NCBI RefSeq assembly: GCF_000003195.3
Contig: NC_012874.2
Span: 63,686,580-63,750,579 of the forward strand
DNA: 64,000 bases
From: Sorghum bicolor
Taxonomy: Eukaryota > Streptophyta > Magnoliopsida > Poales > Poaceae
Reading direction: 5' to 3'
This document shows positions 9,447-20,375 of the stretch, piece after piece (the first letter of the stretch is position 1; each line of letters begins with the position of its first letter). Below the pieces are notes generated by a model. That model saw only the letters and a program-made list of their open reading frames with translations. It searched no databases and was not told the origin of the DNA. The position numbers were made by a program, and so were the translations under genes.

Positions 9447-12400
9447 TAGGTAATTGATTGTGGTTGCACTCAACATATGACCGGAGATCCCCGGATGTTA
9501 ACCTCACTTGATGAAGATGTTGACAACCAAGAAAATATCACATTTGGTGAAAAATCAAAAGGCAAGGTCAAGGGTCTAGGAAAGGTTGCAATATCCAATG
9601 ACAACTCCATCACCAATGTGCTCTATGTGCAATTTTTGAGTTTCAACTTGCTCTGGGTTGGACAACTTTGTGATCTTGGTTTTGAATGTCTATTCAAGAA
9701 AAAGAAGTAATAGTGACCAAGGAGGATGACAATGAAATGGTATTCAAAGGCTTCTGACACAACAACTTATATGTAGTTGATTTCTCATCCGATGAAGTTG
9801 ATGTCAAGACTTGCTTATTCACCAAGACCTCACTTGGGTGGTTGTGGCATAGAAGGTTAGCACATGTTGGAATGGGCACACTCAAGAAATTGATGAGGAA
9901 AGAATTGATTAGAGGCTTGAAGGATGTGACCTTTGAGAAGGACAAGCTTTGTAGTGCATGTCAAGCCGGCAAGCAAGTTGCAAACACCCTTCCAACCAAG
10001 GCATATCTCTCTACTTCAAGAGTGCTTGAGCTATTCCACATGGATTTATTTGGACCAACCACATATGCTAGTCTTGGAGGCAACAAATATTGCTTGGTCA
10101 TAGTTGATGATTACTCCCGGTACACTTGGACATTTTTCTTACAAGACAAGGCCAAAGTTGCATCCATATTCAAGAGGTTTGCAAAGAATGCTCAAAATCA
10201 ATTTGATGTCAAAATCAAGAAGATAAGAAGTGATAATGGCAAAGAGTTTGACAACACCAACATTGGAGAATATTGTGATGAAGTTGGGCTCAAACATGAG
10301 TTCTCCTCAACATACACACCACAACAAAATGGGGTAGTAGAAAGAAAGAACCGGACATTGATCACCTTGGCAAGAATAATGCTAGATGAGTACAACACTT
10401 CGGAGAAGATATGGGCCGAGGTAATCAACACTGCATGCTATGCTTCAAACCGGCTCTTTCCTCACAAGTTCCTAGAGAATACACCATATGAGTTTCTCAA
10501 TGGGAAGAAGCCTAATGTCTCATTCTTCAGAGTGTTTGGGCGCAAATGCTACATCTACAAGAAGCGCCAACACTAGGGAAAGTTCCAAAGGAGATGTGAC
10601 ATTGGCTACTTAGTTGGCTATTCATCAAAGTCCAAGTCATATAGGGTCTTTAACCATGCCACAAACATGGTTGAAGAAACATTTGATGTTGAATTTGATG
10701 AAACTAATGGCTCTCAAGGAGCAAGTGATAATCTTGATGATGTAGGTGGTGAACCATTGAGGGATGCCATGAAGAACATGCCGGTGGGGGACATCAAGCC
10801 AAAAGAAGATGATGATGTGCAAATCATTGAGCCACCATCAACCTCACATGTGCCACAAGATGAAGACAATGATGTGAGAGATGCTCATGAAGACACTCAA
10901 GTCACTCATGAGCAAGCGGTGGCACAAGCACAAGATGTTGATGCTCCCCATGCAACCCCTCAAGTGGCGCCAAGAAAATCATCACACCTCCTCCAAGATC
11001 ACTCTCAAAATCTCATCATCGGGAGTCCATCACGTGGTGTAACTACACGCTCTAGACATGCTTTATTTATTGAACATCACACTTTTGTGTCTCTTGAAGA
11101 TGAACCAAAGACTATAGAGGAAGCTCTTCATGATGCAGATTGGATCATTGCCATGCAAGAGGAGTTGAACAACTTCTCTCGCAATCAAGTGTGGACACTT
11201 GAAGAGTGACCCAAAGATGCAAGAGTGATTGGAACAAAATGGGTCTTCCAGAACAAGAAAGATGATCAAGGCAAGGTGGTGCACAACAAGGCAAGGCTCG
11301 TGGCAAAAGGCTTTTCACAAGTGGAAGGTCTTGACTTCGGAGAAACCTTTGCACCGGTGGCAAGACTTGAAGCTATCCGTATCCTACTTGCATATGCATC
11401 TAGTCATGATATCAAGTTGTTTCAAATGGATGTGAAAAGTGCTTTTTTAAATGGCTACATTAATGAGCTTGTCTATGTTGATCAAGCCCCCGGTTTTGAA
11501 GACCTAGGTACCCCAAGCATGTCTACCGGTTGTCCAAGGCTCTCTATGGTCTCAAACAAGCTCCTAGAGCTTGGTATGAGAGGCTTAGGGACTTCCTCAT
11601 TGAGAAGGGCTTCAAGATTGGGAAAGTTGACACAACACTCTTCACCAAGAAAATGAATGGGGAAATCTTCATTTTCCAAGTTTATGTTGATGATATTATT
11701 TTTGGCTCAACTAATGAAGATTTTTGCAAGGAATTTAGTGATTTGATGTCTAAGGAGTTTGAGATGTCCATGATTGGCGAGCTATCCTTCTTCCTAGGAT
11801 TTCAAGTCAAGCAAATGAAGGAAGGAGTCTTCATCTCTCAAGAGAAGTACACACAAGATCTTCTCAAGTGGTTCAAGATGATGGATTGCAAGCCAATCAA
11901 GACTCCCATGGCATCAAATGGGCATCTCGACTTGGATGAGGGAGGTAACCCAATTGACAAAACTCTCTATCGTTCCATGATAGGAAGTTTACCTCACCGC
12001 ATCTAGGCCCGATATCATGTTTAGTGTGTGCATCTGTGCTAGATATCAAGCTATGCCTATGGAATCTCACTTGATTGATGTCAAGAGAATTCTTAGGTAT
12101 CTAAAATAAACACATTGCCTAGGCTTGTGGTATACCAAAGGTGCAAGATTCCAACGTGTAGGCTATTCCGATTCGGATTATGCCGGGTGCCGCATTGATA
12201 GAAAAAACACATCCGGAGGGTGCCACTTCCTAGGTAGATCACTTGTCTCTTGGATGTCAAAGAAACAAAATAGTGTTGCTTTGTCAATGGCCGAGGCAGA
12301 ATACATTATCGCCGGTGCTTGTTGTGCACAAATACTTTATATGAAACAAACTTTGCTAGACTATGGAGTAGTACTAGACAAAGTACCTTTGTTGTGTGAC

Positions 12401-12637
12401 AATGAAAGTGTCGTAAAACTTGCAAACAACCCAGTTCAACACACCCGCACAAAACATATTGACATCCGTCATCACTTCCTTAGGGATCATGTTGCTAAAG
12501 GTGATATATCCCTAGAGAATGTGAGGACGGAAAATCAATTGGCGGATATCTTCACAAAACCCCTAGATGAAGCTAGGTTTTGTATGTTGAGAAGTGAACT
12601 AAATGTGCTTGATCTCTCTAACTTCACTAAAAAATGA
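9447..12637 (+). pseudogene. Sirevirus pol: protease, integrase, RT, RNase H, broken
   Basis: A stop at 9447-9449 sits just before the protease motif, which reads VIDCGCTQHMTGD, so the usual D-S/T-G triad is altered to D-C-G. Integrase at 9842-10576 has the HHCC region (WHRRLAHVG...CSACQAGK) and the DDE core (MDLFGP, SDNGKEF, NGVVERKNRT). It ends at a TAG (10574-10576). The same frame continues to a TGA at 11207-11209. Reverse transcriptase follows with KARLVAKGFSQ, DVKSAFLNG and, after a frameshift near 11510, YGLKQAPRAWY and YVDD (about 11682). Another frameshift near 12000 and a TAA at 12107 precede RNase H (YSDSDYAG, AEAEYI, RTKHIDIRHHF, LADIFTKPL). Domain order is Copia type. At least seven lesions make it inactive. 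Confidence 0.92.
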
Positions 12638-13440
12638 AATTGTGTGTTGACCTTGTAAATAGCTTTTGCTTTGCATATCATGCATACCCAAAATAAAAAT
12701 ACAAAAAGATTGTGAGTAGGGCTTGTCTAACATGGTTAAGATAACCCCCATGTGTGTGTGAAAAAGCTTAACCTTGGATCAAACTTGACAAGCATAAGTT
12801 TACTTTCGAGTATTGCATTGCACTTCATATCATATGCATGCTTGTTGGTTTACCGTATCTTTTTGGTTATGCTTTGACCATCCGTTGTATTCGTCCATTG
12901 ATAGGGGGAGCATTCAAAGCTCATCATGATTTAAGCCCCTAGCTTTATGGACACACCATGCTCCTTGGTGCTTTCGTTTGACTATTTTCATAAAAACTAC
13001 TATGCCTAAGGCTAAATATTTGTGAAAATTTTGAGGGTTAGAGAGAGGTCACTCATACTAGTTCCAATTTGTGTTTATTTAAGTCTTCTTGAAGTTGGAA
13101 CTTGGTTGGGTAAAAGTCAGGCGAGTTCTCTGTTGAAAATCAGGGGTAAAGTTGCACCTAACGATGCACCAGACGCCCCCCCAGTGCGTCCGGTGTGGTG
13201 AGTCTGCTGGTCTGCACTCACCGGACCCGCGCACAGTGTCCTGAGTGCGTCCGGTGAGGTGCGTCCGGTGGTTCACCCTGGCTTGCCCTGAGGCACCGGA
13301 CGCTAGTCCAGCATCCGGTGGCCATCGTCCGGTGCTCGGACGTTTTGCAAGGCTCTCTGGGTTATAGTCCGGTGGGCACCGGATGCGTCCGGTGGCTCTT
13401 TAAAAGCATCCAGTGGCCCCACAGCGGGCGCATATAACCT
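12638..13440 (+). repeat. Post-pol spacer with CCGGACGC-type repeats
   Basis: Bases 12638-13130 are non-coding. From about 13165 to 13400 there are many GCGTCCGGTG and CACCGGACGC variants in both orientations. The same motif fills part of both LTRs. Conserved CG-rich palindromic motifs in LTRs and near internal boundaries are known for Sireviruses. A regulatory role here is inference. The short frames crossing this region are repeat artefacts. Confidence 0.75.
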
Positions 13441-14074
13441 GAGGGAGGCCCGTTCGGATCGGCAATTTTTCCTTTCTCCCCGCGAATAGATCAGCACCGC
13501 TTGTGCCCTAGCCGCCGAGTAGGAATCGCCACCGTCGAGATCCCCATGGTTTCTCCGGCGATCTACCTCTCCTTCGCGCTAGATCCACTCCAGAGCTCTC
13601 GCTCCTCCCTCCTCTGCGCACAGGACATCTTCTCGTGCAGGTTCTAGGGTTTGGGGGTAAGTGGCTACACCCTGCCTGCAAGGTGTTTGATTCTATGTGT
13701 GAATGGATTAAATTGTTGTTTTTGACGACGATTTCATTTGTTCTACCATTATAGCACCTTGTGGAGCGAGTTTGCAGTCTCCGGCGATCTTCGATCTCGA
13801 TCTTTCATCCGGAATGCATTTCGTCGCCCGATCGTAAGCAGTTCGCGTCCGTTCTTATCTATATCTTGTGTTCTATAGGGCTTTCTCACCTCTAGTTATT
13901 ATGTGTGCTTATATATACCTTATCTATTCTATCTCTTGCAGCACGTTGGTCTCTTTTCGGCAATTCTTAGTGGCAGTTGAACTCGGGGCCAAGCCCACGA
14001 GTACGGATTGAGGCCAAGCCTCACGAGTGTCAGCTTTTCAGCTTTCGGCAGTTTCTCAGGTTTAGTTTCTTGCA
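13441..14074 (+). promoter_or_regulatory. Leader of the env-like region with intron-like signals
   Basis: This GC-rich stretch resembles a plant 5' UTR (CCTCTCCTTCGCGC, CTCGCTCCTCCCTCC). A strong donor-like GGTAAGTGG has its GT at 13657. A pyrimidine-rich run then leads to CTCTTGCAG, ending at 13941. These could bound a 285-base intron before the env-like start at 14075. The signals are seen; splicing is inferred. An alternative is a captured host 5' region. Confidence 0.45.
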
Positions 14075-16619
14075 ATGGCACGTTGCAAGAACGTCAGTGG
14101 TCCGACAGCTGGCAGTGGTGGCTCTCCAGGAGGTGATGGGGGAGGTGATCTTCCCCGTCGCCTGACAGCTGTAGAGAAGGGCAAAGGAAAGAAGGTGATG
14201 ACCAAGAAGAGGAAGGCCAGTGACAGAGAGGTCGAGGTAGCAGAGGCAGTGGCAGCAGCAGCAGAGGCAGCTAAGAGGGGTGGTCGCTTAGGTGCTCTGA
14301 GGATCGGGTTAGACCTCACCCTAGCTCAGAGGCGTGCAGTGCTTCAGGTCGAGTAGCGACACGAGACAACGTGTTCGGATTGACGTCACTGAGCCAGGAT
14401 AGGAGGAGCCAGAGACAGAGACCCAAGTAGAGGGCCAGATAGAGGTTCAGCAGGAGGAGGAGCCCCTTCAGAGGTCGACTTGTGCTCGTACCCAGGCTAC
14501 TTCTAGGACTGGTATGCAGCATCAGTCTTCCTCGACTGCTCGCTCCACTCTAGCCAGGAGCACTCCAGCTGCACGCCCAGCTCCAGTCAGGATCCACAAG
14601 GACTACACCCAGGCTCCCACTTGTGAGATTCAGGAGTTGAGGTTCTCAGCTTTTCCCACCTAGTTTCCAGTAGCTCGGGATCAGAGGGCACGTGACAGGT
14701 TTTACACAGTGGTTCAGGAGGACATGTACTAGACATATGTCCACTCTCAGGCTCAGTTCAATGAGCATCGAGTGCTCGACCTTGAGATTCTCGGGAACGT
14801 GGTAGGTGCAGACATCAGGCAGTACTTTACCTACCTACCAGGTCTACTAGGCTTGCTTGCTCTGCTAGGTACCTATATTGAGGAGTGGGTACGTGAATTC
14901 TTCGCCTCAGTGTGGGTTGCGACAGATCCCAGCTATATCCACTATGCACTGGCAGGAATAGACTATAGGGTGACAGCTCAGAGGGCTAGAGAGGTTTTGG
15001 GACTGACAGCTTATGCCACCAGGATCCATGAGCTTTGTTATGGCGAGCCCCCTCGACGACCACACGGTGGTGCTCTTCCTCCGGTTGACTTTGTTGCTCC
15101 GTGCTTCCGTCAGCCATTTAGTGAGGGCTCCAGCAGGACAGTGGGTGATCTTACACCCCCAGCTCGGATCCTCGACTTTGTGATGACGAAGACACTTTTC
15201 CCAAGATAGGCTACAGAGATGGTTTCACCAGGATCCAGCAGTGGTTGATAGCCCACCTAATTGCTCAGAGATGTTTTGACTTATGGGACTTGATAGTGTC
15301 AGAGATTGAGGACACCATAGCTGAGGGCTTCAGGGGTCGCCGTTAGCTACCCTACGCACACTGGATCACTTTGCTCATTCTTCATGCTTGGCTAGAGCCT
15401 CTTCCAGCTCACATTTAGAGGGAGTTGACAGATGCTGACACAGTGTCCCCGCACTACGACCCTCGCCAGATGTTGAGAGCGCACCATGATCTCCGAGCTC
15501 CACCACCTCTTCCAGCACCACGTGGCCAGGTGCCACCACTTTCACCTAGGGATACCCGTAGTTTAGGGTAGTCCCAGAGACAGAGGAGGAGCAGGACATA
15601 GCCATTGGGGCTTTTGCAGATGCTGAGGCCGAGGAGGAGATTGAGTTTGCTTCAGATAGCTCAAATGATGATTATCGTCTGCCTATTCCAGATCTTCCTC
15701 CGAGGCAGCACGACCACGAGGCAAGAGGTTCTTCCAGTGCCACAGACCTAGCTCTACTTGCTATACTTGAGGGGATGAGGGCAGATCAGCGGAGGGTAGC
15801 TGAGGAGCAGGCTAGGAGGGACAGAGACCAGGATGCCATCAATGCAGCCATGCAGGCCAGGCAGGACGAGCTTTAGAGACAGCTTTTGACCTTCTAGGAG
15901 CAGTAGCTAGCCTTCCAGGCCCAGCAGACTACTATGATGGCCGCTCTTATGGCTGCATCAGGGATTCAGCTACCACAGATGCAGCTTCCAGGCACCTCTT
16001 CGGTCAGGCATTCGACTCCAGTGTTATAGCCTAGTGGGCTTCAGAGTCAGTCCCAGCCTCCGCTTCAGCTACCTGCTCAGAGTTAGCTGTTCTCGACTCC
16101 ATAGCACCAAGTTTCCTAGGGTGTGATCTCTTCTGGATTTGAGCAGGTGCCCTAGTTCTACGCTCAGAGTTTACACCGCAGTCAGCTACAGCTTTATAGC
16201 TTGTGTTGGACTCATCGACAGGGCATCACATCTCTTTCTCGTACAGTGCTCTGACTGGTGAGCCTACGCCTTCTCCACTACAGGCTCCTGTAGCCTTTAC
16301 GTTACCAGTCACCACTACACAGCGCCTGTCATCATCAGTGGCCTCGTCCAAGCAGCTAGCACCGTCCTCTACAGTTCCTGAGACGTCTGCTACAGCTACC
16401 GAGTCAGTGCCAACTTCTTCAGCCGGACTTGAGCCACCAGCACAGCCTGCGACAGCCATAGAGCCCACAGAGCAGACCTGGACAGCTTCTCCAGCTCATG
16501 TAGTTTCCGAGGGTCACTCCACCTCTTCCGAGTCGACGGCAGATGGTTCAGATGATGTGGCTCAGTTTCAGGTCGTGCCGCGAGACTCCTCTGCTCCACC
16601 TCCACCTCCTTCGTCTTAG
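14075..16619 (+). pseudogene. Sirevirus env-like / third ORF, heavily interrupted
   Basis: The ATG at 14075 begins a basic stretch (KGKGKKVMTKKRKASD) followed by an alanine-rich run, to a stop at 14354-14356. A middle open piece at 14772-15209 encodes a helical domain (GADIRQYFTYLPGLLG, ITAQ/ARE-like turns, FVAPCFRQPF). It resembles the conserved 'putative plant transposon protein' domain of Sirevirus third ORFs. The last open piece (16203-16619) is Ser/Thr/Pro-rich and ends in a poly-Pro tail. Between these pieces stops are frequent, many of them TAG in otherwise CAG-rich stretches. Position between pol and the polypurine tract fits the env-like gene. I see no convincing fusion peptide or signal peptide. 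Function unknown. Confidence 0.7.
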
Positions 16620-17052
16620 GTTTTTGGTGCTTGATGCCAAAGGGGGAGAGAGCTTAGAGTATGATAGAGATAGGGGGAGCTAGAGAGAGGGCTTTGATTA
16701 TTTTGTGTGCTACTCCATGCATCATGTTTACTTTTATGCATATTTGTGTGAGACACTTTAGTTTGTGAGTTACTCCTATGGTTGTGAGATATGACATATG
16801 CTTCGTTGTGATATCTTTATGTCATGTGGTTGGCTCATATTACTTTGCTTCCACGTTTTACTCCGATTTACTATGAGCCATTTGTTGTTTTATCCTATTG
16901 TACACATCTCACATATTTGGATGCAGGATGGTAGACTTGGTTGATATAAGCATGCCTAATCTCTTTGTGTTCTTATTGTCTCATGCTTATAGAAACCAAG
17001 TCATATGAAAACCTCACTTCTTTCATACTCGAGGTCATTGTCATCAATCACC
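16620..17052 (+). other. Sirevirus 3' non-coding region
   Basis: This is AT-rich sequence between the env-like stop and the polypurine tract. It opens with purine-rich runs (CAAAGGGGGAGAGAG, GATAGGGGGAGC) that look like additional polypurine tracts, which Sireviruses often carry. No coding capacity is seen. Confidence 0.6.
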
Positions 17053-17066
17053 AAAAAGGGGGAGAT
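17053..17066 (+). other. Polypurine tract of the Sirevirus
   Basis: AAAAAGGGGGAGAT lies immediately before the 3' LTR start at 17067, where plus-strand priming is expected. Confidence 0.88.
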
Positions 17067-18617
17067 TGAAGAAGCATCTAGGCCCCTAATGAGTTTCGGT
17101 GATTAATGACAATGTTGATTACTGTGACTAACGTGTGTTTTGCAAAGGCAAAGTCATTAGTGTTAGGTCATGGTAATAGGTACTCAATGGACAGGGACGT
17201 ACATGCCTACTTAATAGTGGAAATCGTTTCGGTTTTCAAAAGATGGTTGGACATCGTCAAGACTAGACTAGGTCTAAGTGCCATATGATGAAGAAGGACA
17301 CTTAGAGTAGTTTAGGACTTTATTTTCCTTTAACTATACTATTAAGAGGGGCTTTGATCTAGTAGCTTGAATTAGACAAGACTTTAGGTTTAGGTGTGGT
17401 GCACACTTGGTAAACCTAGCACTAGGCAGCTCAAAGATAGTCCTTAGATCGAGAGGAACAAACTTCATTTTGGAAAGATCGCTTTTCGATGAAGTTTGGG
17501 TGCCTAAGTAGGCACTGGACGCTCTGTGAGTGCGTTCGGTGAGGTCATTTTGAGTAAGAGTGCCTGAGTGCCTAGGGTTAGGCACCGGACGCTAGCACCG
17601 GACTCACCGGGTAGCGTCCGGTCCTATACCCAGGGAGGTCAAAAGGTGACCAAGGTCACTAGACGCTAGCACCGGACTCACCGGGTAGCGTCCGGTCCTA
17701 AACTCAGGGAGGGTGTAAGATTGACCCTCACACCGGACGGTGTCACCAGACGCTTGTAGGTATCATCCGGTGCACTGTCGGAAGCAAGTATAATTAGCTG
17801 TTGAGTGTCATCGGACGCTCGGTGCAGAGCGTCCGGTGAAACATCAACAGCGTTCGGTGGCCCTGTTTTCAATGTATAACGGTTGGCCGACCCTTGGACT
17901 TGATGGGGAGTATTTATACTCCTCCACCTCGTCCATGGGAGGTCTCTTGCCCATTTGATCAGTTGAGAATCAACTTGTGGTGCAAGAGAGAAGCAAGAGC
18001 CTAGATAGGATTGAGATTTGAGAGATTTCTTGTGAGAATCCTTCTCTAGTTGAATTCCAAGAGTCAAGTGTGCATCCACCACTCTCTATTGCCTTGTTTG
18101 GGTCAAGTGAGAGTTCTTTGCTTGTTACTCTTGGTGATCGCCATCACCTAGATGATTCGGTGGTGATTGGAGGCACGAAGACCGCCCGGAGTTCTTGTGG
18201 GTGGCTCGTGTCAAGCTTGTGAGCGGTTTTGGGTGATTCACCGCGACGGAGTGTCGAAGAATCAGCCCGTAGAGAGCACGTGGTCCTTGCGCAGACCAAG
18301 AGGGAGCAAGACCCTTGCGCGGGTGCTCCAACGAGGACTAGTGGAGAGTGGCGACTCTCCGATACCTCGGCAAAACATCACCGAGCATTTTCTTGCCCTC
18401 CTCCTTTACTTTCCAGCATTTACTTTGTGCAATTACTTTGAGCTTTTACATTCCTGGAATTGCCATGCTAGAATAGGATTGGAACTAGGTTGCAAAACTT
18501 TTATCCGGTAGCTCTCTAGTCACACCAGGCACGAGGGGTGGAATTGGAGATTATAGGTTGCTTAAATTTTTAGAGAATCCCAATTCACCCCCCCTCTTTG
18601 GCATCTTGATCCTTTCA
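17067..18617 (+). repeat. Sirevirus 3' LTR
   Basis: This 1551 bp LTR is colinear with 5386-6933 and ends CCTTTCA before the target repeat CTCAT. It shares the CACCGGACGC repeat block (about 17580-17850). Differences from the 5' LTR are mainly transitions plus small indels. Confidence 0.92.
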
Positions 18618-18620
18618 CTC

Positions 18621-19325
18621 ATGGCCATCGATCTTGATGAAAGTAAGGTTGTAATCTATGACTCAATGCGGAAACCGCAAGAAGATTACCAAGATATGAT
18701 AGACATCATCTATATTCGATCCATTGCATAGTAGACTAAGAAGCTTGTATACTTAACGATATCCGACTCTTGTTTCTTATCATTGGTTTAGGGTCTGGGA
18801 GGTCTTTGTTGCATATGACTAAATGTATGGCACCACTAAAAATAATACATCTATCAGTAAGTTTATTAACCTTCATTAATATACCTATATATTTATTATA
18901 TCGATCATATGCCATATATTCTGGTCGTCTTTTTAACGAGATGAATCTCTTCATCCTACAGTGGATTTTGAGATAAGAACCGGGCAATAACTTATGTGGA
19001 TACTACGTTTGTGAGTATATAATGGTTCAATCAAATAGAATTCCTGAAGAATACCTAGAGTACGTAACAACACATGTCTCTTTTCATTTTCTCTTGAATT
19101 ACTATATTATTGATAATCTATATATAACTAATATCTTATTTTTTATTCAAATTGAAGACTGAATGGTTGAAGCAAAAACTCATGCAACATGAACAATTCC
19201 AAGCAATACAAGAGGCACTAGCAGGATTTCTTCGGAAACAAGTCATAAGTCCAAGCGGCGAGTTCCACTACAATCCGGCCGAGCCGTTGATTCCTAACAA
19301 TGATGATCATTTGTATGCCCTGTAG
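18621..19325 (+). pseudogene. Ulp1-like cysteine protease (C48) tail, broken
   Basis: The first block reads IDLDESKVVIYDSMRKPQE from an ATG at 18621. The preceding His-Trp codons lie at 5372-5377, across the Sirevirus. His followed by an Asp in a YDS context is the spacing of Ulp1/C48 proteases. An intron-like gap separates it from a second block, 19158-19325, starting TEWLKQKL and ending HLYAL before TAG. Such Ulp1 domains are commonly carried by grass CACTA and Mutator-like elements. The catalytic Cys region is missing. The Sirevirus insertion splits what remains. Confidence 0.75.
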
Positions 19326-19408
19326 ATGTTTGGATGATGGAGTTCAAAATATAATAGGTTTAGAGTACTAACTTTGCAGTACAACTTGTGGTAGATTTGG
19401 AGAACAAC

Positions 19409-19410
<2 letters not shown>

Positions 19411-19446
<36 letters not shown>
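19411..19446. repeat. (TA)n microsatellite
   Basis: Thirty-six bases of alternating TA follow CTTC. The paralogous place near 35573 holds a much shorter interrupted run, so the tract expanded or contracted after duplication. Confidence 0.95.
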
Positions 19447-19448
<2 letters not shown>

Positions 19449-19863
19449 CTTTATGTGCATAAAATTATATATATAGGTTCTATAATTCAATTATATATGC
19501 ATGCAATAAGCTTGTTGTCATATGTTGCTAGTAGATAAATTATATATATTAGCAGCAAAGAATACATATTGAAAAACCTATTGTATAAATAAACAAAACT
19601 GAAAAACAGAATTGAAAAGAAAATAAAAAAGAAAAAAACTAGGGCCCCCTTTAGTCCTGGGCGGTATTACCAGCCGGGATAAAGGGTGCTGCTGCGTGGC
19701 ACCACTGGCAGCACCATTTAATCCCGGCTGGTAATACCGCACGAGACTAAAGGGCGGGGCTTTAGCCCCGGTGCACGGAGCCAGGACTAAAGGGAGGGCC
19801 TTTAGTTCCGGAAGTGTAGTCCCGGCTCAAAATCTAGCGCTAAAGCCCCTTTCTGTAGCAGTG

Positions 19864-20094
19864 ATAGAGCGGTACTTCAAATAACACATCCAAATTATAT
19901 GAACATTTAGTTAAGATTTAAGAATATACTTACTCTAGCATAATACCCTCCATTCACATTTGGCACGTATATATATACTCCCTCCATATAGAATTAGCCA
20001 CGTTTAAGACATGATTGTGATTATCAAGGAGTGATTAATTAGAGATATTTTCCCCTATCTACCCCTATTAAATAGGACTACAGTTGCATCTCAT
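19864..20094 (+). other. Start of unit 2 flank with Stowaway-like end
   Basis: The first 115 bases match 36016-36160 (CGGTACTTCAAATAACA, CACATTTGGCACGTATAT). At 19979 CTCCCTCCATATAGAATT resembles a Stowaway/Tc1-Mariner MITE terminus, and this section is absent in unit 3. The matching right end was not identified. Confidence 0.5.
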
Positions 20095-20310
20095 ATGAAA
20101 AAGCTTGCTAGCTCAGACGGTTGGTGCCTCCAGTTGAAGCGTTTTTGGGCTGGGTTCGATTCCCAGCGTCCAGTCATCATTTTTGCGGTAGTCTTGGTTT
20201 TTTGCGCAGGGTAGCATTAATACGGTGGAAGAAACGAGGAATTCCCTGGAGAACACGCGCATTAAATGCTCCAAGCCAGGGGCAAACTTGTCCCATTTTT
20301 ACTCTCTAGT
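20095..20310 (+). mobile_element. tRNA-derived SINE-like element
   Basis: The sequence has an A-box-like TAGCTCAGACGGTTGG (20109-20124) and a perfect B-box GGTTCGATTCC (20153-20163) set in a T-arm, CTGGG-TTCGATT-CCCAG. The spacing is that of an internal Pol III promoter. No acceptor stem closes it, so it is not a functional tRNA. A tRNA-unrelated tail follows. The segment is absent from the paralogous flank near 36170. Boundaries and target repeats are uncertain. Confidence 0.6.
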
Positions 20311-20375
20311 GTAGAACGTCTAGTAATTTGAAAATAGGTGTAAGCTCCAAAACATTATATTGATCCTATCAATTA

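Larger units (their letters stand above)
5386..18617 (+). mobile_element. Sirevirus-type Copia retrotransposon with extra env-like region, degraded
   Basis: The 13.2 kb element is bounded by LTRs of 1548 and 1551 bp that begin TGAAGAAGC and end CCTTTCA, and by the 5-base target duplication CTCAT (5381-5385, 18618-18622). Order is LTR, initiator-Met primer site, gag with two zinc knuckles, protease, integrase, reverse transcriptase, RNase H, a 4 kb env-like region, polypurine tract, LTR. This order plus the long third region is typical of Sirevirus (Maximus/SIRE) elements. Gag, pol and env-like frames all carry stops or frameshifts, so it is non-autonomous. The paralogous empty site is at 34777-34781. 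Confidence 0.92.
18618..19863 (+). mobile_element. CACTA transposon remnant, right portion
   Basis: This piece carries a Ulp1-like gene tail. It then has subterminal repeats of the TTTAGTCCCGG/CCGGGACTAAA type (about 19640-19830) and a right terminus TTTCTGTAGCAGTG ending at 19863, complement CACTGCTACAGAAA. The same arrangement occurs at 34530-36008. The start of this CACTA remnant (up to 5385) is separated from the rest by the Sirevirus. No CACTA transposase remains. Confidence 0.78.

Noticed and set aside
13079..13276. Small minus-strand frames in the CCGGACGC repeat region (also 5974-6390, 17678-18082)
   Set aside because: Generated by the CG-rich repeats within LTR and spacer; interrupted and not conserved between the two LTRs.
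19630..19860. CRISPR-like or satellite array suggested by repeated TTTAGTCCCGG
   Set aside because: Repeats occur in both orientations at irregular spacing next to a CACTA terminus; these are subterminal transposon repeats, and the DNA is plant.
20101..20172. Functional tRNA gene
   Set aside because: A/B boxes and T-arm are present but no acceptor stem pairs and no proper anticodon arm is seen; a SINE fits better.
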